From NCBI RefSeq assembly GCF_021441885.1, contig NZ_CP090439.1, forward strand, positions 806,001 through 870,000: 64,000 nucleotides of DNA, read 5' to 3'. Below, piece after piece: positions 57,601 through 64,000 of this stretch; the stretch's first letter is position 1, and every line of letters starts with the position of its first letter. The translations under genes were made by a program, and so were the position numbers. The notes beneath the pieces are model-generated. The model was not told where the DNA came from. It made no database searches and was given only the letters and a program-made list of their open reading frames with translations. This DNA comes from Vibrio maritimus (GTDB taxonomy: Bacteria > Pseudomonadota > Gammaproteobacteria > Enterobacterales > Vibrionaceae).

Positions 57601-57739
57601 AGATCAGGTGGGTGCGGTAGTCGGTGTTCAACCGTTTGGTGGACAAGGGCTATCGGGCACGGGACCAAAAGCAGGTGGTCCTCACTATCTGTATCGCTTT
57701 ACTGATGTCGTCAACGACACCGCTTCCATTTCAAAGTAA
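54602..57739 (+). CDS. putA: Bifunctional proline dehydrogenase / P5C dehydrogenase
   Basis: 1045 residues. PRODH barrel about 190-480 (including DAEEADRLELSLKLFE and LRLVKGAYWDSEIKWS), converting proline to P5C with FAD. P5CDH domain about 560-1045 with NAD-linked residues Glu812 (AETGGQN) and Cys846 (AGQRCSALR), making glutamate. Compared with E. coli PutA (about 1320), the N-terminal ribbon-helix-helix DNA-binding domain is absent, so this PutA is not its own repressor. The C-terminal ALDH-like domain is also missing but is encoded separately in the next gene. Operon continues to putP. Confidence 0.96.
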   Translation: MFTATDVLKTEFVEQPLEQLWSLISPLYMVDESQWLKQLLPLATPQGDEAQQIPQKTTQLIEAIRADKNAIQMIDALLLEYSLDTQEGILLMCLAEALMRIPDSATADALIRDKLSVADWKSHLKNSDSVFVNASTWGLMLTGKVVGLSDSQSQSPAKAVNRLVNKFSEPVIRKAMYQAMKVMGHQFVLGRSIGEAQKNGKKMRDRGFTYSFDMLGEAALTKADGDKYFKDYLMAIEAVGSDKYGLDTSPAPSVSIKLSALHPRYEVANEERVLTELCDTLTQLLTRARELDVAITIDAEEADRLELSLKLFEKVYRSDVAKGWGKFGLVIQAYSKRALPVLVWVNALAKQQGDLIPLRLVKGAYWDSEIKWSQQAGYDNYPVYTRKEATDVAYLACARFLLSDNVRGNIFPQFASHNAHTVTAIATMAQHTDYEFQRLHGMGDSLYDHVMDTHKQPVRIYAPVGSHKDLLPYLVRRLLENGANSSFVHRLVDARCPVESLTVHPVDALNANDTLHNANIELPPAIFSDRKNSIGVNVDIESEVKEYEHKVDVFRSKQWQGAPIINGQSQYESMIKEGGAVDTITAPYDRRIVVGQVAMANLDHVSEAIKVAEEGFESWSTLPYAQRSQCLLNLADKLEENLHELVAICHQEAGKTIHDSIDEVREAVDFCRYYAKQPHIFKTQSVLGFDGQSKSMARGGRGVFVCISPWNFPLAIFLGQVTAALVAGNTVVAKPAEQTSLIAVRAVELMLEAGFPASAIQLITGRGADVGHALTSHNAIAGVAFTGSTPTAQRINSTLAARQVAPVPFIAETGGQNAMIVDSTALPEQVVRDVVRSAFASAGQRCSALRVLYIQEDIAERVINLIQGAMDELKVGLPYLHSTDVGPVIDANAKQKLLAHIEAMTKQGKKVAQLSLDDECAEGDFVPPCAFEISDISVLTEEHFGPILHIVRFKASELPKVVDSINATGFGLTLGVHSRNESTYEWIEKHVRVGNCYINRDQVGAVVGVQPFGGQGLSGTGPKAGGPHYLYRFTDVVNDTASISK

Positions 57740-57751
57740 GGAGAAAGAGTC

Positions 57752-58441
57752 ATGGTTAATAACGCAACAATTTTCTCTGATGTTTTGAATGCATGGGAGA
57801 GCTGGAATGTTACTGATTTTACTGAGCAGCGTGAGTGCTTACTCTCTGTTCAGCGCAATATGGCAGAACTGAACGCGACGCTAGCAAGCGTGATGGCGTT
57901 CCATGTTCAGCAAGCGAATATCCTGCTCGCTAACCCGCATGTGATGCCGGGGCCAACGGGCGAAACCAATGAGCTTTACGCCGCAGGTCGTGGCGTGGCT
58001 TTGGTGGTGCTTGAGAGTGAAGAGGCGCAAGCAAAGATTGCTGCAGTAGCTCAAATAGCAGCGGCGCTTATTGCTGGCAATGGCGTCATTGTTTGCACTG
58101 GTAACGAGAAGTTTAATCAAATTTTAATTTCGGCAGTCGAGCGTTCTCAGCTGCCTTCTAACCTAGTCCAGATTGTCGCTTTAGAAGAAGCCACTACCTT
58201 CATCGATTTCGATGTGCGTGTAGTCGGTCTTGTAGGCTCTGAAGAAACACAATGGCAGGTTAACCATCAACTGGCTAATCGCGATGGAGCGATAGGTCTT
58301 TTGGTGTCTGAAACGGATCTGGCGTCACTTCCAACGTCGCACGATCCGAATCTAGTGTTGAGGTTCATAACGGAAAGAACAAGAACCATCAACATCACAG
58401 CAGTGGGGGGCAACGCTACCTTGCTTGAACTTGGTAGCTAG
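57752..58441 (+). CDS. Stand-alone PutA C-terminal ALDH-like domain protein
   Basis: 229 residues matching the C-terminal region of long (type B) PutA: MPGPTGETNELYAAG corresponds to the LPGPTGERN region of E. coli PutA, and the end FITERTRTINITAVGGNATL matches PutA's conserved C-terminal motif, which acts as a lid over the P5CDH site in long PutAs. Twelve bp after the PutA stop with AAGGAGAAAG upstream, so it is co-translated as a separate subunit. I see no catalytic Cys, so it is probably structural. A genuine gene split, not an obvious frameshift: own start and ribosome site. Confidence 0.82.
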   Translation: MVNNATIFSDVLNAWESWNVTDFTEQRECLLSVQRNMAELNATLASVMAFHVQQANILLANPHVMPGPTGETNELYAAGRGVALVVLESEEAQAKIAAVAQIAAALIAGNGVIVCTGNEKFNQILISAVERSQLPSNLVQIVALEEATTFIDFDVRVVGLVGSEETQWQVNHQLANRDGAIGLLVSETDLASLPTSHDPNLVLRFITERTRTINITAVGGNATLLELGS

Positions 58442-58532
58442 TGGCTAAGGTCTTCGGACCCGCTCCACGCCGCCCTACCAGCCTCCAGCACTAAGCATGT
58501 TGGGGGCTGAATTCTAGGATGAGGAAATAATA

Positions 58533-60026
58533 ATGATTCAAAATAGCTTCGCTATTACGACAACTTTTATCGCTTACTTGGCGATGATGCTTGCTATCGG
58601 TGTGATCGCTTATAAGCGCACAGCGAGCTCAAGCGACTACTTTCTTGGTGGACGCTCTTTAGGCCCTTGGCCTGCAGCGCTATCTGCTGGTGCATCAGAC
58701 ATGAGTGGATGGCTACTACTTGGCTTGCCAGGCTACGCCTACGCAGCCGGTATTGAGGCATTTTGGTTGGCAGGTGGCCTATTAGTGGGTACTTGGCTGA
58801 ACTGGCTGATCTGCGCGAAACGACTACGTACTTACAGTATTACGACTGACGCTCTGACTCTTCCTGAATATCTATCTCGTCGTTTTAACGATAACTCTAA
58901 GGTGATTCAGGTTGTATCTGCGTTCTTCATTTTGCTTTTCTTCCTTTTCTACACCAGTTCTGGTCTAGTGGCAGGCGGTAAACTGTTTGAAACGGTATTC
59001 GGCTTAGACTACACAATCGCGGTTATTATCGGCACGGTTTGTGTTGTGTCTTACACACTATTTGGTGGCTTCCTAGCGGTATCTTGGACTGACTTAGTTC
59101 AGGGCCTACTCATGGCAGCTGCGTTAATGATTGTACCGGTAATTGGTATGCAAGGTGGTCTTGGTCAGCTAACGGCAGACCTAGAAGCGATTAACCCTGA
59201 ACTACTGACACTTTGGAATGATGCGAAAGGTCAGCCTCTGTCTGCGATTGCCATCATTTCATTGGTCGCATGGGGCCTTGGTTACTTCGGTCAACCACAC
59301 ATCTTGGCGCGTTTCAAAGCATCACGTACCAATAAAGATCTAACAACAGCGCGCCGCATCGCGGTTGTGTGGTCTGGTCTTTCTATGATTGGTGCACTGC
59401 TAGTGGGTGTGGTTGGTCTTGTGTACATCACTAATACTGGCGGTGACGTTCTGGCTGATGGTGAGAAGATCTTCATGCTGCTTGTTAACGCACTATTCCA
59501 TCCAGTGATTGCAGGTATCCTACTTGCAGCGATTCTAGCGGCAATCATGAGTACTGCGGATTCACAGCTATTGGTATCGTCTTCAGCACTAGCAGAAGAC
59601 TTCTACAAGCAAATCATCAACAAAGATGCGACGTCTGAGCAGGTTGTAATGGTCGGTCGTGTTGGCGTTGTACTACTATCTGTGATTGCTCTTGTACTCG
59701 CTATGACGCCAGACAGCTCAGTATTAGGTCTCGTATCTTACGCTTGGGCAGGCTTTGGTGCGGCGTTTGGTCCTGCAATCCTACTTAGCCTTTACTGGGC
59801 CGGTATGAACCGTAACGGCGCTATCGCAGGTATCATCGTCGGCGGTGTGACTATCGTGGTATGGAAACAGCTTTCTGGCGGTATCTTCGATATCTACGAA
59901 ATCGTCCCTGGATTCATTCTATCTTGGATTTCAATCATGGTAGTGAGCTCTATGACGGGCGGTCCTGATAAAGATGTTCAGGCACAGCACGCGACGTTTG
60001 AGAAGAATCTCGTTGAATTAGATTAA
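58533..60026 (+). CDS. putP: Na+/proline symporter
   Basis: 497-residue, about 13-helix sodium:solute symporter. PutP motifs: RSLGPWPAALSAGASDMSGWL (split across GGRSLGPW and SAGASDMSGW), GLPGYAYAAG, FGQPHILARFKA and AILAAIMSTADSQLLVSSSA. Imports proline for the upstream PutA. Third gene of the operon; the 91-bp gap before it holds a small hairpin (CAGCC/GGCTG) but no gene. Confidence 0.96.
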   Translation: MIQNSFAITTTFIAYLAMMLAIGVIAYKRTASSSDYFLGGRSLGPWPAALSAGASDMSGWLLLGLPGYAYAAGIEAFWLAGGLLVGTWLNWLICAKRLRTYSITTDALTLPEYLSRRFNDNSKVIQVVSAFFILLFFLFYTSSGLVAGGKLFETVFGLDYTIAVIIGTVCVVSYTLFGGFLAVSWTDLVQGLLMAAALMIVPVIGMQGGLGQLTADLEAINPELLTLWNDAKGQPLSAIAIISLVAWGLGYFGQPHILARFKASRTNKDLTTARRIAVVWSGLSMIGALLVGVVGLVYITNTGGDVLADGEKIFMLLVNALFHPVIAGILLAAILAAIMSTADSQLLVSSSALAEDFYKQIINKDATSEQVVMVGRVGVVLLSVIALVLAMTPDSSVLGLVSYAWAGFGAAFGPAILLSLYWAGMNRNGAIAGIIVGGVTIVVWKQLSGGIFDIYEIVPGFILSWISIMVVSSMTGGPDKDVQAQHATFEKNLVELD

Positions 60027-60044
60027 TTGAACTTTTAGTCGTCA

Positions 60045-60074
60045 AAGCCCCGAAATTCTTTCGGGGCTTTTTTC
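60045..60074 (+). terminator. Rho-independent terminator of put operon
   Basis: AAAGCCCCGAA / TTCGGGGCTTT stem with a 5-base loop and a T6 run. Confidence 0.88.
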
Positions 60075-60085
60075 GTTTTGTCGCT

Positions 60086-61321
60086 CTACTTTGCGATTCT
60101 ATTTTGTGTCGGTTGAACAGTCTTGTTCAATGCTAAGGCCAGCAACGCAATCAGTGCGGTTAACCCATAGACGAGAGCGACCTGCGTTAAGTCTGTACTG
60201 TCGATAAGTTTTGTAAACAGCGCTGAAATCAGGGCACCAGCACCAAAAGTTGTCGCGGTATACAGGCCACTCGCCGTGCCAGCGTTCTCTTTAAAGTCTG
60301 CCAGTGCATTTGCAGGGCTGCTGCTCAGTAGGATGGTGCAACCCGTCGCGATGATAACCATTGGTAGAATTAGCGAGTACCACATTTCTATCCCACTCAT
60401 CACAAACATGATGGCACTGCCTGCCACAATGAGCCCTAGTGATAGACCGATGAGCGAGCGAATAGTCATTAGTGCATTGATTTTTGGTGATAGGAAACTA
60501 CCGACCATAAACACCAATGCGATAATCATAAACATCTGGCCAAACGAAACCTGTGAGACTCCTAGGCGCCCCATTAGGTACATAGGCGCCACAGTAAGTA
60601 GATAAATAAACAAGCTTTGTGCTGTCAAAGCAAAGAACAGATAGGTTCTAAAGCGCGTGTTTGAAAGTACCGATAAGTATCGTTTGCCGAGATTTTGTGA
60701 AACAGGTTCATCACGTTTGATAGGAGTCTGCGCTTTATCATTAGGTAGCGTTAGAGCGATCCAACCAATGCTAATCACTCCCATTAACGCCATGATAGTA
60801 AACAGGGTAAACCAAGCGTTGTTCGCAACGACATAGGCACCAATCAGAGGTGCACTAACGGGCACGAATGCTAAGATTCCGTTTAGGTAGCTATATGCAC
60901 GGTTGAGTGTTTCCCCTTCAAAACGCATTCTGATAATAGCGAAGATAGCGGTAAAGCCAGCACTGCCACCAAAGCTTTGAAGTGCTCGAAAAGCCAAGAA
61001 TTCGAGCGATTGGGTGTCCTCGACACCTGAGATAAGATAAGAGCTGAACCCGAAAAGTATCATGCCAATCATAGCGATGTTTTTCTTACCAAGGGTATCG
61101 GCAATACCTCCCCAGAAAAGCTGCCCAATGCCCCAAAAAAGCATATATACACTGATCGCCATTGAAGGTAGGTCGGCGTTATTGAAGTACTCACCAATCT
61201 GTTGAACTGCTGGTAAGAAGATATCTAGACCCAAGGGCAAAAGTGTGAAAAGAGGAAGCCCTGCCAGAAGAGTGAGCCCAACACTATGGCTGAGCGGTTT
61301 ACTTTGAGTAACAGTGTTCAT
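60086..61321 (-). CDS. Bcr/CflA-type MFS multidrug transporter
   Basis: 411-residue, 12-helix major facilitator protein. Loop 2-3 motif GGIADTLGKKN; LDIFLPAVQQI in helix 1 and RALQSFGGSAG in helix 4 are typical of Bcr/CflA drug:H+ antiporters. The open frame reaches an ATG at 61363, but the ATG at 61321 follows GGGA at 7 bases and removes a hydrophilic extension. Convergent with putP. Substrate unknown. Confidence 0.86.
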   Translation of the reverse strand: MNTVTQSKPLSHSVGLTLLAGLPLFTLLPLGLDIFLPAVQQIGEYFNNADLPSMAISVYMLFWGIGQLFWGGIADTLGKKNIAMIGMILFGFSSYLISGVEDTQSLEFLAFRALQSFGGSAGFTAIFAIIRMRFEGETLNRAYSYLNGILAFVPVSAPLIGAYVVANNAWFTLFTIMALMGVISIGWIALTLPNDKAQTPIKRDEPVSQNLGKRYLSVLSNTRFRTYLFFALTAQSLFIYLLTVAPMYLMGRLGVSQVSFGQMFMIIALVFMVGSFLSPKINALMTIRSLIGLSLGLIVAGSAIMFVMSGIEMWYSLILPMVIIATGCTILLSSSPANALADFKENAGTASGLYTATTFGAGALISALFTKLIDSTDLTQVALVYGLTALIALLALALNKTVQPTQNRIAK

Positions 61322-61533
61322 GTTTGATTCCCAGTCTAGGTGCATGTGTTTCATCACACCCATATTGATAAAGGTGGCGTAAGGTACCTGCCTTACGTCG
61401 TTGGGAAGGAGAATAGAAGAGTTGATTAATTAGAACTAGATGGTAAATAGCTAAATGATTATTAGCTTTTTTATAATAATTATTGACAGGGAGTTCAAAA
61501 GCAGCGTATCACTCGATAATTTAGGGGGAGGCT

Positions 61534-61572
61534 ATCCCTGAACGCTCTACCAGTAATCAGAGCGCTAGGGAT
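61534..61572. terminator. Hairpin downstream of OM protein gene
   Basis: Extended stem ATCCCTG-AACGCTCT / AGAGCGCT-AGGGAT with no T-run on the minus strand. Possible end of the hydrolase/OM-protein operon. Confidence 0.4.
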
Positions 61573-61598
61573 ATCACGTGTGTTTTTTATTAGACCTG

Positions 61599-62405
61599 TT
61601 AGAAATAGTACGCCACACCCACTTCAAACTTATGATCATTATCGGTAGGTAAGGCAATGCCTCCTGAGTTCGATTTCGCCTCCAATTCTGACTTGGTATA
61701 GGTGTGCGAAGCTTCAACCCACCACAAGCCATCTTTGGAAATCGGTTGGCCGTAGCCTGTTTTCACCTGTAAGACATCGCCAAATACTCTAAGATTTCCG
61801 CTGTTTTTATCGGAGTCAACGTCACCACTCACATGCATGTACTGAGGTTGGAATACGGCATATTGACCCCAATTACCAATAGACAATGAACCGAATAGAT
61901 TCAGTTGATAGCCGCTTAGGCTAGCGTCCATGCTTCCATCCTGTCTCGCCGTTCCCATAACATAAGCGACATTGGGATAGATCGAGAGCGCTTCCCAAGG
62001 TGTAGCTACTTTGGCTATGGTACCGATGGCGACCAAGTCTGAACCGATACCATTAGTGTTCTCCCAACCGCGAATGTAATCGACAGAGAATCCGGCTTGC
62101 TTGATTGCCGCGCTATCAACGTCCAGCACCTGAAAGTAGCGAAGACGAGTGTTGTTGTCTTTACTTCCGGTGCTGTTGGTTTTGGTCGCAAGGTTGTGCT
62201 CGACCAGTCCCATGAAGGTGTTGTCTTCTGAGTATTGCCCTGCAAGACCCACCATCCCTTTTAGCATGCCCTGATTATCCACCGTACCAAAGACAAACGA
62301 GTTTACTTGCGTTAAATCGCTTGGGTCAGGTTGTGTCGTTTCTGCTTGTGCAAAACTAACGTTGAATAGCGAAACAATCAGTATTGGCGTCCAACGTGTT
62401 TTCAT
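61599..62405 (-). CDS. Putative outer-membrane beta-barrel protein
   Basis: 268 residues. Signal peptide (MKTRWTPILIVSLFNVSFAQA), alternating beta strands with aromatic girdles, and a C-terminal GVAYYF ending in Phe as in outer-membrane barrels. The frame stays open upstream, but the ATG at 62405 overlaps the hydrolase stop (ATGA, 62402-62405) and starts a clean signal, so translation is coupled to the serine hydrolase. Resembles small porin/channel proteins (OmpL/nucleoside-channel-like size) but not confidently any family. Confidence 0.7.
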   Translation of the reverse strand: MKTRWTPILIVSLFNVSFAQAETTQPDPSDLTQVNSFVFGTVDNQGMLKGMVGLAGQYSEDNTFMGLVEHNLATKTNSTGSKDNNTRLRYFQVLDVDSAAIKQAGFSVDYIRGWENTNGIGSDLVAIGTIAKVATPWEALSIYPNVAYVMGTARQDGSMDASLSGYQLNLFGSLSIGNWGQYAVFQPQYMHVSGDVDSDKNSGNLRVFGDVLQVKTGYGQPISKDGLWWVEASHTYTKSELEAKSNSGGIALPTDNDHKFEVGVAYYF

Positions 62406-63685
62406 TGTGGCGGCTCCAGTGCATCGAGAATGCTTGGAACTAACTGATGGAATTGCATTGCCGCAAAGCGAGGCGTTTCTGCCATTGGGTAGGCACCGTT
62501 GAGCGCAATCACCGAGTTGGTTTCTTTGTGCATCACACACATTTGCCCATTAACACCAACCATGGCTAGGATTCGGTGTTTACCAATCTCCAGTACGCGG
62601 AATTGGTCTTTGTAGTAGCCTGAAGCGAGCACCGATTCTTTCCCTTTTTGCCACGCTCTGCGAACCTCTTTGTTGCCTTTCCATAGGTTTCTTACAAACT
62701 CTGCAGGCAACACTTGCTCGCCTTTGTCATTTTTGCCGTCATTGAGGAACAGTAGACCAACGCGTGCAAGATCCTTGGTTGCCATATTCATACCGGTAGA
62801 GCCCATCGCTAGCCCCTTTTTATCCGACATAAAGTGAGCATCGGCCGCGACACCCACTTTTTGTAGCAGGTCTTGCTCGAGGATGTTGGTAAAGGATTGA
62901 CCAGTCGCGCGATCAACAATGAGACCCAGGAGCTCTGAGTTCACATCTTGATAGTCGTACTTCTCACCCATGGCATACGCTTGGCGCTCTTTAATCAGCG
63001 GGAAGAAGTCCAAGGTGCCATTTGGGTATGGTTCAGCAGCCTCTTCACCGTAATAGCCCTGTGCGTTAGATAAGCGAACATCCCAGTACTTCTCTTTCGT
63101 ACCCGGTGCGAGGATGACGGCTGTACGCATGTCTGACACTTCTTGAACGGTCGCGTTTTCAAAAGCAGATCCCTGAAGCTCTGGAACATACTTCACCGCG
63201 AAGTCATCCCAATTCAAGTGACCTCTTCCAACCGCAATGGCAGCCGCCATCGCCGTAAATGACTTAGAAACAGACATATCCAAATGAGGAGAAAACTCCG
63301 TCATGCCATTACCAAAGTGCTCATGAACAAGCTTACCATCTTTGAGAATCACCGCGTTGTGGTTTTGCATGCGGTTAAGCATGAAGTCTTTGGCCGACAT
63401 TTCGCCATCGTAGTCAGGCACCATAACGTTGGCTAGATCGAGAGGCTTGCCCTTAGGGAGTTCCAGGACATAGTCGCCTTTGTGTAAGGTATAACTGTGG
63501 GTGAACTTGTAGACGTGTGGCATTGCCGAGGCGATAAACTCGGGCGTTTCCCATGTTTCGCCCGTAATGCCATAAGCCTCAGCGGCAGCAATATAGTCTA
63601 AATCTGGTTCAGTAAATGTTACGGCATTAACGTTTAGTGAACCTAACGCCAGAACTGAAGCGAGGAGTGTTTTTTTCATTGCCAT
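62402..63685 (-). CDS. Exported serine hydrolase, class C beta-lactamase-like
   Basis: 427 residues with a signal peptide (ending NVNA-VTF). Beta-lactamase/transpeptidase-like fold: SxxK motif S138-V-S-K141 (DMSVSKSFTA), and YDYQDVN as the Tyr-x-Asn-like motif, similar to NylB-type amide hydrolases and EstB esterases. Substrate unknown; not a typical drug-resistance beta-lactamase. It is coupled to the downstream outer-membrane protein by overlapping start and stop. Confidence 0.83.
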   Translation of the reverse strand: MAMKKTLLASVLALGSLNVNAVTFTEPDLDYIAAAEAYGITGETWETPEFIASAMPHVYKFTHSYTLHKGDYVLELPKGKPLDLANVMVPDYDGEMSAKDFMLNRMQNHNAVILKDGKLVHEHFGNGMTEFSPHLDMSVSKSFTAMAAAIAVGRGHLNWDDFAVKYVPELQGSAFENATVQEVSDMRTAVILAPGTKEKYWDVRLSNAQGYYGEEAAEPYPNGTLDFFPLIKERQAYAMGEKYDYQDVNSELLGLIVDRATGQSFTNILEQDLLQKVGVAADAHFMSDKKGLAMGSTGMNMATKDLARVGLLFLNDGKNDKGEQVLPAEFVRNLWKGNKEVRRAWQKGKESVLASGYYKDQFRVLEIGKHRILAMVGVNGQMCVMHKETNSVIALNGAYPMAETPRFAAMQFHQLVPSILDALEPPQ

Positions 63686-63815
63686 CTTCCCAAATTAATT
63701 TTCGATTCGCCTCTGCTGAGGCACTTAGATGATTTTGGAAACACGGTAGTCTAGGGTGTGAATTGTGAGCAATACGAACGAAATTAGAAATGGGTAGAGA
63801 GGCATTCAGAATTAA

Positions 63816-63839
63816 GCGCGAGGTCACAAGCTCTCGCGC
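63816..63839 (-). terminator. Possible terminator of aminotransferase gene
   Basis: GCGCGAG / CTCGCGC stem 50 bases after the minus-strand stop at 63890. T-tract weak. Confidence 0.35.
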
Positions 63840-63889
63840 CTTTAGATCTATTTGTTGAGTTAAGTTGCTGCTACCAAGCGTTCAAAAGC

Positions 63890-64000
63890 TTAGCTCAGCA
63901 CCTTTTTGAGCTGCCACAATGAGTTTTGTATTTGCTCAAGTGGCGCTGCAAAGTTCATGCGATAGAAGTTTTCGTCCGGCTCTCCAAACCAAGTCCCCGG
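63890..64000 (-). CDS. MalY/PatB-type aminotransferase or cystathionine beta-lyase, C-terminus (partial)
   Basis: The last 36 codons of a minus-strand gene cut by the right edge. GTWFGEPDENFYRMNFAAP matches the end of the class I/II PLP-dependent MalY/PatB family (C-S lyases), where an Arg in this stretch binds the substrate carboxylate. The N-terminus and lysine site are outside the window, so activity cannot be assigned. Confidence 0.72.
   Translation of the reverse strand, partial: PGTWFGEPDENFYRMNFAAPLEQIQNSLWQLKKVLS

Noticed and set aside
57740..57751. Frameshift or sequencing error splitting PutA
   Set aside because: The downstream gene has its own ribosome site and start, and PutA ends at a normal P5CDH terminus; a real split is more likely.
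62402..63685. AmpC-type resistance beta-lactamase
   Set aside because: Length and motifs (SVSK, YDYQDVN) fit the broad serine-hydrolase/NylB-like group, with no AmpC-specific context or ampR.
1..64000. CRISPR arrays, insertion sequences, prophage, tRNA or rRNA genes
   Set aside because: None were seen; the only tandem repeats are inside the adhesin gene and the only dispersed ones are REP-like.

Overview
The window looks like chromosomal DNA of a marine gammaproteobacterium of the Vibrionaceae, probably Vibrio. Evidence: giant Asp/Gly-rich type I secreted adhesins with the Vibrio-style C-terminal secretion module, a PutA without a DNA-binding domain followed by PutP, a secD-secF pair with no yajC beside it, a cellobiose-type PTS next to gluconate genes, and REP-like palindromes with GATGACG ends. 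This is inferred from protein sequence; no search was run. No rRNA, tRNA, CRISPR array, insertion sequence or prophage was found.

Region 1 (1-24.2 kb) is a biofilm adhesin locus of the Lap type. It begins with the 3' end of one adhesin and a complete 2768-residue paralogue carrying a TAAG di-alanine LapG site, a 16-copy Calx-beta-like array and RTX repeats. After a metabolic insert (D-lactate dehydrogenase, periplasmic amidohydrolase, two AraC regulators, M19 dipeptidase homologue, OprB-like porin) comes a minus-strand operon lapC-lapG-lapD-lapB: membrane fusion protein, periplasmic protease, c-di-GMP receptor and ABC exporter. The outer-membrane LapE/TolC partner is not in the window.

Region 2 (24.6-33.5 kb) holds pdxH, an AraC regulator, a GntR/HutC regulator, a small RlpA-like lipoprotein, a REP cluster, and a tightly overlapping six-gene operon: binding protein, alkaline-phosphatase-superfamily hydrolase, two permeases, ATPase, HAD phosphatase. 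It reads as import and breakdown of an organophosphorus compound. A shared TGAYCTAGTCCA site lies before both the regulator and the operon.

Region 3 (33.5-43.6 kb) holds a DedA protein, a secD-secF-chaA operon, a small exported protein of unknown function, a palindromic element, two surface lipoproteins (one lyase-like) and a MATE transporter.

Region 4 (43.7-52.7 kb) is the most interesting. A cellobiose-type PTS (IIA, IIB, IIC), two GH1 6-phospho-beta-glucosidases, gluconokinase, 6-phosphogluconate dehydratase and a GntR-type LacI-family repressor share TGTTAC-n-GTAACA operators. The combination fits uptake of a glucosyl-gluconate such as cellobionate, split into glucose-6-phosphate and gluconate, with gluconate entering the Entner-Doudoroff route.

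Region 5 (52.7-64 kb) holds a lipoprotein, the proline operon putA - separate PutA C-terminal-domain protein - putP, a Bcr/CflA-type efflux pump, a serine hydrolase coupled to an outer-membrane protein, and the 3' end of a MalY/PatB-type aminotransferase cut by the window edge.
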